Translations under genes and position numbers: made by a program
Notes under the pieces: model-generated
Databases searched by the model: none
The model's input: the letters and a program-made list of their open reading frames with translations, nothing else
What the model was told of the DNA's origin: nothing
NCBI GenBank assembly: GCA_029255685.2
Contig: CM055318.2
Span: forward strand, 2,919,001-2,983,000
Reading direction: 5' to 3'
Length of the DNA: 64,000 bases
Origin: Silene conica
Lineage: Eukaryota > Streptophyta > Magnoliopsida > Caryophyllales > Caryophyllaceae
In this document: piece after piece, positions 25,229 to 37,100 of the stretch
Layout of the letters: each line of letters opens with the position of its first letter
Position numbering within the stretch: position 1 is the first letter of the stretch

Positions 25229-25485
25229 AAATGTTTAGGGTAGGGAAAAAAAAATCAAAAGGCAAGATGTATGTAGTGGGATTCGAACCAAGGACACTTA
25301 TTGGAAAATAAAAATCTTTACCATTGAATCACAAGATATTTACTATTTATTTAATGAGTACATTTATTTAACTACTATTCAACAATATTTGGGATAACAA
25401 ATATCCATCATCTAAGTCAATATTTTAAGTTTGACGTAGCGGCCGCCAATCCGCCACCCCTTACTATTATGTGAGTTTGCCCCTG
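25210..25485. mobile_element. Short non-autonomous hAT element
   Basis: The ends are CATGGGCGAACCCAGG and, inverted at the right, GTGAGTTTGCCCCTG. Flanks ATTGTGTA (25202-25209) and ATCGTGTA (25486-25493) form an 8-bp target duplication with one mismatch. The 276-bp interior contains a minus-strand tRNA-like stretch (plus-strand GGGATTCGAACC at about 25279). Confidence 0.8.
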
Positions 25486-25772
25486 ATCGTGTAATTATGC
25501 ATTGTTTTACGGTAAAGTACCATGAAAAGAAATAAACGGAATAAACCGGGAAAAAACTGAAAGATTTAAATGCGACAAATTATTCAACTTAGAGGTGGTC
25601 ATGGGCTGGTTTTGAGCCGGACTGACTAAGAGGACCACAATCGGCCTGTCCGACTTTGGGCTGAGCTGGGCATCCGATTTAGCATTATTTTCATATAATA
25701 TCAAATTAGGAGCGGGACGCGTCCTCGAGTGTTGCCGTACGTTAATACCAAGATCGAGTACCAATTGAGTTA

Positions 25773-26120
25773 GGCTCTGTTTGGCAAACGACATAAGCAG
25801 ATTCATAATAGCAGATAATGTTAACATAATACAGTTAGTAGATTTTAATAGCAGGTTTGACTATTAGATTAAATTAGCAGATTAAAAAAAAGGGTGTTTG
25901 GTAGATTACATGATAATTAGAACGGTTTCATATATAAATTAAATATGCTAATACAATATGCTGCTATTAGCAGCATATTCAAAAATAGTAGATTCCGACT
26001 AATATGCAATTAAAATATGCTCTTTAGCAGACACATGAAAATAGTAGATTAATCGGTCAACGTACTAATTATGCCGGAATCTACTCATTTCTTTCAATAT
26101 GCTGTTTATCAAACAACGCC
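25773..26120. mobile_element. Tourist/PIF-type MITE
   Basis: Left end GGCTCTGTTTGGCAAACGAC, right end GCTGTTTATCAAACAACGCC (imperfect inverted match). TTA flanks both sides (25770-25772 and 26121-26123), as expected for PIF/Harbinger. 348 bp with a repeated AGCAGATT/TAGCAG interior. Confidence 0.8.
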
Positions 26121-26238
26121 TTATTGTTTATCATGTTGGGCTCGTATTAGAAAATTCATTGGATATAGTTGTTCATGGGCTGCCCTGGTTCGATCCAAGC
26201 GAAAAACCAACTCACCGTTCTTAAAACGTCGACGGTTA

Positions 26239-26316
26239 AGACGGAGGTATTATGGACGATAGGTCCAAGGATCGAATCCCCCTCCCCTATTGTAATGCGA
26301 CTAAGTGCGCTCTCCG

Positions 26317-26369
<53 letters not shown>
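26239..26369 (+). mobile_element. SINE with very long poly(A) and 14-bp target duplication
   Basis: About 75 bp of unique sequence with a B-box-like GGATCGAATCCCC, followed by an uninterrupted run of about 58 A beginning at 26314. AACGTCGACGGTTA occurs directly before (26225-26238) and directly after (26370-26383), a perfect target-site duplication. The 5' part with an A box is missing, so it is probably truncated. It lies downstream of the KUP gene's 3' end. Confidence 0.85.
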
Positions 26370-26372
<3 letters not shown>

Positions 26373-26710
26373 GTCGACGGTTATACGAGAATGGTAATAC
26401 TAAGTACTGAGTTTACTACCACCGGATAAAGCAAACTCATTTTCTCGACCTAAAGGCAAAACTCTGTTCCGATAAATGTAACCTCATGTAGAGAAAGAAG
26501 AAGACGAAAAATGGAACGATTCAAGTTCTGTCCTATAAATCCGAGAAATGGTATCGGGTAACAATCGCACCATGAAAATCTCGAGTATTTACCGGACAGG
26601 CTTGCTATTTCCTCCTGAAGAAATTTAACATTCACATACTAAACAAAATTACAGCATTTACAGTGTATGTAAGTAAGTAAGTAAACTCATGTTGGATATA
26701 GTATATATAA

Positions 26711-29700
26711 TCAAACATGGCAAACCATTCCTACCTCTAACGTCGATGCATGAGGAGCCGTAAGTGGATACGTTGGTCCTCGACTATTCCGTCTCAAGAA
26801 ATCATACCCTAGATTAACAACGATCTTCTTAAACCAACTCGATCCTGGCTTTGCCCTTACGTGAGAATGCCCCATTATGTATGCTATTCCCGATTCTCGT
26901 GCTTCCATCAGTTCTTGAAGTTCTTCCTTCGTTTCGTCCTGAATCTTTGGTGATTCGGGTAGTAAAAATCTCACCCGTTTTCTTGGTCCAAGTATCGGGG
27001 ATTGAATCTCTTTTGACTCTGATGTTCCAGGACGATCTTGATCGTGATTGTTTTCATCGGTGTCTTCCTCCAGTCTAATCCCGTCAATATGAGTAGACGG
27101 TGTTCCAACAACCGTCATTTTCTCTTCAGATTCTTTATCAGACTCGTCTTTCGGCCCATTTTTCTTTCCACTATCGGCCCGTATGAACTCTGCTATGCTA
27201 CAAACTAGATCATTTTCAAACTCCAAGTCATCCTTGTGAAAATCATGATAACCATATCTCACTATGCATCTATAGATTCGGAATTCTTTTGGCCCGATTC
27301 GACCCACAAGAAACCGTTCATCAGACTTTACATGAGGGACGGGCACCGACTTAACACATAGGAAGACCAAGACTTGGTGAAAAGCCGGAAGATTTGTAAC
27401 AAAGTGCGAGAAGATTGCCGGAATCCCGGAAACAAGCTCGGATTGAATCAAGCCTAACCCACGTACTCGTACAATCCCTAAACTCGGTCCCAAGCTAAGA
27501 AGCCAATTTATAGAAACCTTGTTTTGCACATCAAATTCATACTTCAGGAGGGTACCGTAGTGCCATATGTACATTATGATCATGAACGTAAACGCGAGGG
27601 CGATAGGGACCCAAGCTCCTTCGAGAAACTTGATCAGGGATGCTGAGAAATAAAGAGCTTCGAGGGCACCGAAAAATAAGACGAAAGCGATTGCAAGGAA
27701 GACACTTTTATGCCAGCAGAGAACAATAACAAGTGACATGAGACACGTCGTGACGAGCATTACTGTGATGACAGCCAAACCTGTTGAACCAATCAAACAA
27801 CAACTCACATTTATATTGGAATCCCGTGTCGCACGATTTTATACGATAAATTCTGATGGTAAATAGACAAAAATGCATTCTTATAAACTCGATAAAATCT
27901 CCACCCACTTTATGTACACAAATTCTTGTTTCAGACCGTACTTTTGGTCTGAAATAATAAGACGGGATTTTGTAACCATTTTACAGCCAAATGTAACCAC
28001 GATAATATGGTCAATGTTACAGCTTATGATAACTTGTTTGTCAATAATGGTTACATTTGGCTGTAAAAATGGTTACAAAATCCCGTCTTATTATTTCAGA
28101 CCAAAATTGTCGTCTGAAGCAAGACCAACTGATGTATGTATAGACCCTTCCCACTTGTTCCGTTCTCAAAAGTTTTGTGTCAGACGGAAATGTAGTGAAA
28201 CCAAATGAATGGAGGATATAGTTCAAGTCAGGAACATACCTGATGCATTGCTTATGCGCTTTGTGTCTCTAAAGCCGATAGTGACGGCCAAGCATAATAT
28301 CATGAGAGTCCAGTTGACCTCTGGAATGTATATCTGCCCATGAATTTTAGACGATGTATGAACAAGCTTCACTCGAGGGAAACATCCAAGAGCTTGGCAT
28401 TGCTTAATGATGGAAAAGGTGCCGGTAATTACGGCTTGGCTACCAACTACAGCAGCTAAAATAGCTATTCCAAGTACTGGCCATCTTAGATTCTCTGCAA
28501 TACAGGATTGAAACATATCAGGACGGCCAGGGAGTACAAATACCTATGGAACACGGTTTTGTCTAAGCATTATTTTAAATTACATGCAGTTTTCAATACA
28601 TTGGTGTCGGATTACAAATAGCTACCTGGTACGGAAACATAGAACCCGATCCGCTGACCATCGGCCATTTGATGATGCTGTGACAGATACGCAGCTTGTC
28701 CCATATAAGCAAGAATCAATGACGGGTACACCACGCAAGTGAACGCAATCTGAGAATGGCAAACATATTATCGATTGTTAGAAAATTTAAGTTTTGTATA
28801 AAATCAGAAAAAAAAACCCGAGAAAACCGAGAAAGATTAATTATATGCACCTGGATAGATAATTGTGAGAAGTGTCCAAGATCAGCAAACATGGCCTCGG
28901 ACCCTGCATTTGGAAAATATGTTCTGAAATAGTGAAGTATGGAAGACGGGAAGAGGACGAGACAGAAAACGGTGTCATAAATTACCTGTGATGCACAGCA
29001 AAATTCCACCCAAGGACATCCAACCCCCGGTTTGTGTTTTCTTGAAAAACGTGTACATGTAATAAGGAGAAAGTGCTTTGTATACTTGCGGGTTCCAGCG
29101 TATGATATTATACAAGCCAAGAGAACTGATGCAAAAGAGCCAGAGGATGACGATTGGTGCGAACAAGAAACCTACCCGGTGGGTACCAAAATGTTGAAGT
29201 GCAAACAAGCCGATGAGTATAGCACACGTAACTGGGAGTGTTACATCTACCTTGCAAAAAAAGGAACAATGCTTTTAGGGGCAAAACTCCACTATAACCG
29301 ATCAAAAACCGTAGAGAGTAAAAGGGCAGCCCAATGCACGATGGCATCCCCGTTAGGCGAGGGTCCGGGGAAGGGCCCCACCACAAGGGTGTAATGGGGG
29401 AAAGCCTTCCCTTGCCATTTTGGCAAGAGGCCGCTCCCAGGGCTTGAACCCGTGACCTCACGGTCACAAAGAAACACCTTAACCGGTGCGCCAAGGCTCC
29501 CCTTCAGAAACCGTCGAGAGTAATTCTTACAAAAATTAACGGAGAGGTAATTTCACTGTTCATTGGGTTAAAATCATGACGGAATAACGTAAAATATCGC
29601 TCAATCCATTTCTTAACCGGCCAACTCCAAAGGAACGGACTAATAATGCAAGAAAACGGATTAGGGACATGAACTACCTAACCCATCAATCTCGAAAAGA

Positions 29701-31019
29701 ATAGTTAACCGTCTTCTTCAACAATAAATTAAGGAAACAATTGCCATGTAAACGATTATGGAACTAAACTAAACCCGTTTGAAGATTAAGACGAAAATTA
29801 TATCGTACGACATCATAGGCAGGCCCCTCTGGCTAAACCTAATTGGATATATTAACATTGATAAGACAGAGCAGTAATGTAACCCAACTTGCTGCTGCAT
29901 AAACATCTTTATCTTTCACTAATCACATCACTAATAAGCATCATCATGTCTTAATCCTACCTACTTATAGTTAAGTTCCTGATACATTTAAAACAACGAG
30001 ATGAGACAAATTCCGAGAATTCTTACATCTGTGATGTTCATGTGACATTGAAAATTCCAAACCCGAAACTGCTGAAAATACTGCAAAACAAATTACATCA
30101 AACACATTAATCATCAACCCTAACCCTAACCCTAACCCTAACCCCTCAAACTCGATTATTCCAAATCCAAAAAGGGCTATAAATTTGCAGAATAAGGATA
30201 TTTTACCCGATATAGCCGGGGTTAAAACTCCGTCTCCAATCACCATACAAGCACCAATCAAAGCTAACACAAGCAAAAACCTCTGCAAAACTCGATGTTT
30301 TTCCAATGTCGATTTAAGCCTAGACCCAAGAGACGTCTGATTCGGACTAGCTACAACATCTTTCTTATACTCAGACAATTCCTCATCAGCCAATTGACCA
30401 TTAGGAAGCGAATTGACACGGGCGTGTCGACACAGTAAAGAATACAAAGCAAATGTTCCTCCTTCACCATTATCATCAGCTCTAAGTACGATAAACACGT
30501 ATTTAAATAAAGGGATTAAAGTTAAAGTCCAGAAAATGAAGCTTAAAACCCCAAAAATCTCTTCATTCGTTTTCGAATGTTCAATATCTTCTGCAAATGC
30601 ACTTTTATACACATACAATGGAGATGTACTCAAATCACCATAGACAACCCCTAAGCTTTGGTATGCCAAGATCAATACTTGCCTCCATGATTCCTTCTGC
30701 ATCATTATAACAATCATTCACGTATTTTAATCAAAGGTAAACAAATGAACGGAACGGGTGGGGGAGAATTAATAAAATTAATAAAATTAATAAAACATGC
30801 AAATAATGCAATCAAGATACAACATTACCCCACCACACTCGTCAGTGCCTCAATAACTCTCGCAAATTGTAAGATAAACGGTGTCGGATATACGTAATCT
30901 TACCCTTATCATAATAATCATAAAAATAAGAACAAATTAGAAATGATGATGATCTAAGTTAAGAATAAAGAACTAACCTTAACTTGATTTTGATAAAACC
31001 CACATTCAGGATCCATCAT
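26711..31019 (-). CDS. KUP6: KUP/HAK/KT potassium transporter, KUP6-like
   Basis: Eight coding exons join in phase: 30978-31019, 30207-30696, 30027-30080, 28986-29246, 28851-28903, 28626-28749, 28240-28494 and 26711-27780, about 782 residues, the length of Arabidopsis KUP6. Two adjacent in-frame ATGs (31019, 31016) open the frame; the second gives the family start [11 protein letters not shown]. Hallmarks include [103 protein letters not shown] and the C-terminal [12 protein letters not shown]. The family has about 12 membrane helices and a long cytosolic tail and carries K+ with H+ coupling; KUP6-group members act in turgor and growth control and are stress-hormone regulated in Arabidopsis (family knowledge). 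All junctions are canonical. Introns hold a vertebrate-type telomere run, an Au-like SINE and a long fold-back MITE. The exons are intact. Confidence 0.96.
27919..28124. mobile_element. Fold-back MITE in KUP6 intron (about 80-bp arms)
   Basis: The two arms are near-perfect reverse complements, each with CAGCCAAATGTAACCA, GGGATTTTGTAACCATTTT and GTCTGAAATAATAAGACGGG or their complements. Total about 206 bp with a short loop around 28000-28045. It lies in the intron between KUP6 exons 7 and 8. The outer ends, TTCTTGTTTCAGACCG and GTCTGAAGCAAGA, match a shorter element at 46793-46908. Confidence 0.88.
29322..29507 (-). mobile_element. Au-like tRNA-derived SINE in KUP6 intron
   Basis: Read on the minus strand: an A-box region GCCTTGGCGCACCGGTTAAG, then B box GGTCACGGGTTCAAGCCC, then a CTCTTGCCAAAATGGCAAGG segment typical of Au-type plant SINEs. 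A 16-bp target duplication, AAACCGT(A/C)GAGAGTAA, with one mismatch flanks it (29306-29321 and 29508-29523). Its nearer edge is only about 75 bp from the acceptor side of KUP6 exon 4. Confidence 0.88.
30116..30145. repeat. Interstitial telomere-like repeat, 6-bp (CCCTAA) type
   Basis: About four and a half AACCCT units in a row inside the KUP6 intron between coding exons 2 and 3. The 6-bp period differs from the 7-bp plant motif seen elsewhere in the window. Confidence 0.85.
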
Positions 31020-31840
31020 AAACTCTCTCAAAAATCCCAGAAAATCATCATTTTTTTTCTCCTAAATTTAAGAGATTTATTAAGTCATTAAGCAAAGTAC
31101 CCACAATAAACTACTCTAAGAAAACAGTTACAAACTCCAATATTTCCATGAATATATCAAATTTAATTAAATTTAAACACTTACCCATTTGCATTAACAC
31201 CTTTCCCAAGAAAAAAACACAAATTTTTAACTTAATTTTTGGAAGAAAAATGGTTACTTTTAAAAAGGGTAGTTGAGCAAAAAAAGCAGTATACGAAAAA
31301 GGCAGAAATTTAGCAAGTTTGAAGAGGAAAAATAGAGAGTAGTTGAGAATTAAGAGAGATTGTTAATTATTTTTTAAATTTTTTTTTTAATTTTGTTTAA
31401 ATATTTGGGTGTTGTTGTTTAAGAGAGAATACGATATGGTATGGGTGGCAGATTTGTTAGAATATTTCGCGTGAGGAGTGAGATTTGTGATTTTGACACA
31501 CAATGACACAAATAATAGAGGTTTAATAAGGGTTCTTTGTAGGGATACACTACTAATCAAAACCGTCCTGTATCTGACGAGTATTATCTGTCATAAGCTG
31601 AAACAGATACGGTTTCTTCTACGATAAGGGAAGTGGAAGGATACGAGCGCGAAAATGGAGCATTTTATAGATATCTTCACTTACATATTGTGGAAGAGAC
31701 ATTATTCATCTTCAACTTGTAACGGATAATGTCCGTTTTCAATGAGATTTTGTGTAGACTACTATGAGACTCGATATTAAGTTATCCTCTTTTTTATTGG
31801 ACGGTTTTGGACCTGATATGGGATGGTAAAGTTTCATTGG
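31020..31840. other. KUP6 leader/promoter region with MITE debris
   Basis: Upstream of the KUP6 start; no coding signal. Rich in A and T homopolymers near 31240-31400. A GTGACGG-type MITE-like unit lies at about 31550-31760. Confidence 0.45.
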
Positions 31841-31843
31841 TTA

Positions 31844-32147
31844 TGGCTCTGTTTGATAAACATCAGATTAATTTCAGCATAAGAAGATTGTAACGGCAAA
31901 TTATAAATGATAGAATGTTCGTATTATAATTAGCAGAATTAATTTAAGCGTTTAGTAACTAACATATTACGATTAACGATTTGTACATTTTTAGTTTTCT
32001 TTGTAAAATGTAGTAAAATTTTATAATTTCATAATTTAGAATATGTTAACCAATATGTTGGGGTAAACAACATATTCAAACAACATATTTGATAAAACCC
32101 TTGAATACACTAAAAATTGATCAATATGTCGTTTACCAAACAGGGTC
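31844..32147. mobile_element. Tourist-like MITE
   Basis: Left end GGCTCTGTTTGATAAACA and right end GTTTACCAAACAGGGTC are inverted partners. No coding content. The adjoining sequence 32148-32520 begins CTGTGTTTGATAAACAACAG and ends with GTTAACCAAACATTTC, so a second decayed copy abuts it. Confidence 0.7.
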
Positions 32148-32559
32148 TGTGTTTGATAAACAACAGACTAATATTGACAGGAGCATATTGTGAAAGTATA
32201 ATTAGCCAAATTTGTTGATAGGGTTGAGTATAGCATATTTAATGAGCATATTTTGTTAGAGTTGTTAGATAATTAGCAAATTATCTTAATCCTTTATAAA
32301 ATGATAAATAAGGACATAAATAAATTATTGACTAAATTATTTGCTCTATAACGAGTGCATGGTCAATATTTTTTAAGGAGTAAGAGGGTGAATATACTAC
32401 TTTTTTTCTAATCTACTAATATTGTTGGTGGAGGAGCGTATTTTAAAATAGTAAATATGATCTCGATCTGTTATTTCAATATGTTATTTTGTTAACCAAA
32501 CATTTCAAATAACATATTTGATTGGTCGAATATGCTAAAAGCCCCAATTATACTATTTT

Positions 32560-32757
32560 TATATAGTAAGCCTTGCTTGCGACGGGTCACTATTTGTGAC
32601 GGATATTTTGTGTGATAAAATGGATACAAAATGAGTTAGTGGAGAGAGGGGACCACAGGAATAGTGTTGGAGAGAGAGAACAAATGGGTATTTTGTGAGA
32701 GAAAACGGTATCCGTCACAAGCTTGCGACGGATAGTGCCGTTGCAAATAAGAATTTG
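32560..32757. mobile_element. MITE of the GTCACAA/TTGTGACGG group
   Basis: Left part CTTGCTTGCGACGGGTCAC and TTGTGACGGATATTTT; right part AAAACGGTATCCGTCACAAG. Same general design at 50025-50215, 58918-59066 and 59368-59550. Confidence 0.6.
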
Positions 32758-33791
32758 TGATTTTTATACAGGGGTGTGTGGGTGGGGGAGTTTTAGACTT
32801 TTTCCACGTATATCATTACCACTTCATCGCAGTTGAAATTTCTTCCTACGTTAACTTTAAATTCTGTCTCTGCCATTGAGCGTAAACATTATTTGTCCAA
32901 TGAAATCTTGAGGCTTTATGCTTTACGAATTATGGGACAATTGATATTTTATATTATTAAATTTGTCTAATTTAAATATTTTATATGTTTATGATTCTAT
33001 ATGGTATGGGAGGTGAATGACAATTACATCAAACTAACCCCAATTATAAATAAAGAATATGAAATGGGGTAGCAAACTGATTTTCTGAATTCTTTAAATA
33101 TTTTTCTTGTTAAGGTCTCAATTTAAAAAAAAAATCAAATACCAGAAATCGATAATTTTGACAAATCTAGCTCCCTATGTTTTCATGTAGGACTCGTAAT
33201 TTGTGTTATAGTAGATCCTATATAGTATTCTATACTCCTTTTCGATTATATGTGTGATTGTTGTTATTGGAAGAAGAGTAGACAATAATGGATGTAAATC
33301 GAAGACCAAACTACCAGTTAAAAACATTCATTTATATAAAAGTAAACAAATAAACGAGTTATTGAAAAGCAAAATAGACAAATAAACAACCATGATGAAT
33401 GAAGTATTTAGCTAAAACTCTAGAAGGGTGGTACCATATACGACGATATCTCATTTTCTTATTTAAATAGGTTGCATAATCAAAGAGATTTATAAAATCG
33501 TAAATATAATTTGTTGAAAAGGGGAATATCGACTCATTGAGTCATTGATGATGTTTGGCCTAATTATATACGTATATTTTTGGTAAATGATGATGGAATG
33601 TTTTTTATAAAAATGTGTTATACACTTTCACGTTAATTAATTTTAATTTTAATTTTAGTTGGTGCATTCACTTCTAGCATGACATGGTATTCACAATTTT
33701 AAAATATGTCATATATTGACTATTCGAGAGTGTGAAATGACAAATGATGATCCATTGGTGGGACGCATGTTTGTTAAATTCCAATGTATTA

Positions 33792-34131
33792 AGAGCAATA
33801 TTAATAGTAGTTCTTAGCATTGAGTTTATTACCAAGAATTTTATTTTTGTAGTTTTCTATTGCATTTAAAAGTTTGTTCTTATTTTTAAGAATCAAGTTC
33901 TAAAATAACAACCAAGTTCTTAACTATTGGAAAATGAACAACCAATTAATATAACTTTTTAAAATGTGAAAACCCATTTAACATTATTTATTTTATAATT
34001 TTTTTCAGTTTAAGAAATTTATATAAAGTTCTTCTATTATGAACAAAAATTCTTAAAAATTGGAATTGGTGTATTTTGATGTGGCATGTGAAGAACTTTA
34101 TATAAAGTTCTACTATTATTGCTATTGCTCT
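33792..34131. mobile_element. MITE with AGAGCAAT termini
   Basis: AGAGCAATATTAATAGTAG at the left; the inverse, CTACTATTATTGCTATTGCTCT, at the right, about 340 bp apart. No coding content. Confidence 0.75.
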
Positions 34132-37100
34132 AAAAGATTAACAGAACTCTAAATTTTCTCGCTTATATTTTCCGTCTAAGTAATATTTTACTGGGCAATA
34201 TTTATTTTCTAATTTAATTAATGTTTACTATTTATATTTACTATGGAGTATTAAACAATATTTATCTCCTAATTAACGTTATAAAATTAGTCATTAATAT
34301 TACTATCTATATTATTCACCGTTAAACAATATTTATTTCCTAATTAATTTTATAACATTAATCATTATTTGACTTTTATTTTCATAAATAAGGCTAGTAA
34401 TTATATCTCCTTAGAAGTATATACACAAGTTTTCTAATAATACTCTTATCTAAAGTACCGTGCATTTGCACGCAAAGCTTAACTAGTATTTAGATCAAGC
34501 AAATTCTCAATATGACTAAAATGAACCATTTTACGATAAATGTAAAGAAATTCTTGATAAAAGCTTACCATCATTTTATTGTTATAAAATCACAATTTCA
34601 TCAATTATAAAATTTTATTATTAAATGTTACTCCAATTATTACATTTTAACATTTTATCAATGACATTTTTATCATATTCACATTTTCTTGTTTTAAGTT
34701 AAAACTAATTTAAAAGAGAGTTGTTATTAAATGAGGCTTTGAGTTTAGATTATAAAGATTGGATACAACTATACGGAACTTGTCAAATGTTAGATAATAC
34801 AGAATTACAGAGTATATAATATTTCAGATATTATTTTACGGTAAATTGTTTTAAAAAATAGGTAAATAAGTAAAAATCGCATGCATACATATTAAAAAAT
34901 CCTTTATTTGTAACAGTAAAAATTGATGACGATTCACGCAGTTACACCTCGTTCAATAATATCAGAAACAAAAACGAGATAGTTATTAAGACGTTACAAA
35001 TTTCTCATCGTCACAAGCAAAACTTGTCGTATACAGACAAAAGGTGGAATTTCAGACATACCTTCTTGCTTGTTGGCAGTCACCCTTCAAAAGGAACAAT
35101 TCCAAAGGGGTTAAGCTCACTTGTTTTGTAGATTCGTGACAATTGCAATTAGAATCATACCACGTGAATTATTTCATTCATAATGTGAAGTGTCATGCTT
35201 TTATTTCAAGATCTAGCAACACAACAATATGCTATATTATGAAAAATGAATTCATTTATATTATAGTAAATAGAGTTTTAATTGACAAATAAAAAGGAGT
35301 TTATCATATTATTTGATTAATTTATGAAGGTTATTTATATTATTTATTTTATTAGTAACTTATATTATTAGTTTGATTGCGGGTATTTAAGATAGAGTTT
35401 AATTGTATTCGATGAAATAAATACGAAGGGTTTTCTTCCTTTTATATTTGACGTCTTAAAACGTTTAAAATTCCGAAGGAAAAATACGATATCCAAACAA
35501 ATAAAGCTCATTTATTAGCAAAATTTATAATCTTATTAGATAAAACAAGATATTTCGGGTAAGTGGGATTTTATTTCGGTTATCGGAGGCCGAAGAGTCA
35601 GCAAATTAAATAACAAAGAAGAATGGATAAATTGTTAAGTTTTAAAATTCATTTCTCATTTAAGATGATTAATAATGCAACTTTCTCATTTAAGTTTCAA
35701 AATTCATTTCTCAATTTAATAATTTGAATTCTAACTATGTTTTTTCCCCACATTTATCAAAACTAATTTAAATGCAGTGAGTCGACTCAGTCTGCATTAA
35801 AAAGCTCATAATATGATTATTTAAATGTATTTTCTTACCTATATAGAGTAAATCATGGAAAATATGTGTAATAATAAAACTATGTTCAGCTAAATGGAAC
35901 TAATCTGAATTGAATAATTGAACTTAAATGAGCTAAACTAAATCGAAATTTACTGGGATGAATATGACTGAAATAAGTTAAGTTGAACTGAACTAAACTA
36001 AATTAAATTAAACGAAATATCGTCGAAATTAAGACGGAAAGAACATAACTTGTCGGTATATTTATATTAGCAATAACATTGTAATAAAGAAGGGTCTCGA
36101 ACAAGAATTATTTATGGTGTGATAAGTTATAAAGATAAGTAGAGTAGAAAATAAATGATGACGATATTTTCAATCAAACCAATAAAGTGGGACAACATAA
36201 TAAAAGCATACGATTATGTTATAAGTGGCGCGTGTATGCCAATAACTCTGGACGCGTATGAATTATTCTTTAATTTATTCTTCAGATGCTAAGATGCTGT
36301 CAGTATTTACCACGTGTACGTGTATTTGACGGATCTAGTTTATTCCAATCCTACAATTTATCATGGCTTTATTGCCGCGGTAGGTTTCGAGAGAGGCCGT
36401 TTCTTAATTTAGTGAAAGATATAACAGGTAAATAAAAATTTAAGTGGTTCTCTTACGCTATCATGTAAGAGGTCTCTCAATAATACTATTGAAATACCAT
36501 CTTTTTGAAGTTTTTGTGTTATTTCCAACTAGCTGAATTGAGTTAAAATAAGTTAAATTAAATTAAATTGGAATTTAGGGTGATGAAATAAATTAAAATT
36601 AAGCTCAAAAGAACGGGATTAATATAATCATTTTTAAAAAAAATGATCACTTTTATTAACAAATGGTCAATTTTCTTTGGTTGTTCGACGATTGCATCCA
36701 ATGACTACTTCTTACATTTCAATCAATTTTATATGTTTACTTTGTGAGTGATGTTTATAAATAGGGAATATCTTATTTAATTTTTTTATTAATTTTTAGC
36801 TAAATATATGAATAAATTTTTTTAAAAAAGAGTATTAAGATATGTGTATAAAACAAATGTATAAAATTGAATAAAAGTGATGACTTATAATTCCGAGTAT
36901 TTTCTACAATTTTACGCAATCACGCGCTATTAAATATTTAAATATAAGTGAACTCACATGCCATCATATTGTCCCGCTCATACATTATAAGTAATTAAGT
37001 AGGGTCTTAAAAAAAGAAGAAAATAGAGAATCCAATATGATTATGTAAGGTTATAAGAACACTTTTTGAAGAAATGTGAAATGTGAAATGTGATATGATA

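Noticed and set aside
26169-26429. Frame encoding a long lysine run
   Set aside because: The lysines come from the SINE poly(A) tail, not from a protein gene.
28041-28226. Small frames in the KUP6 intron, on both strands
   Set aside because: They are readings of the fold-back MITE arms; no conserved protein.
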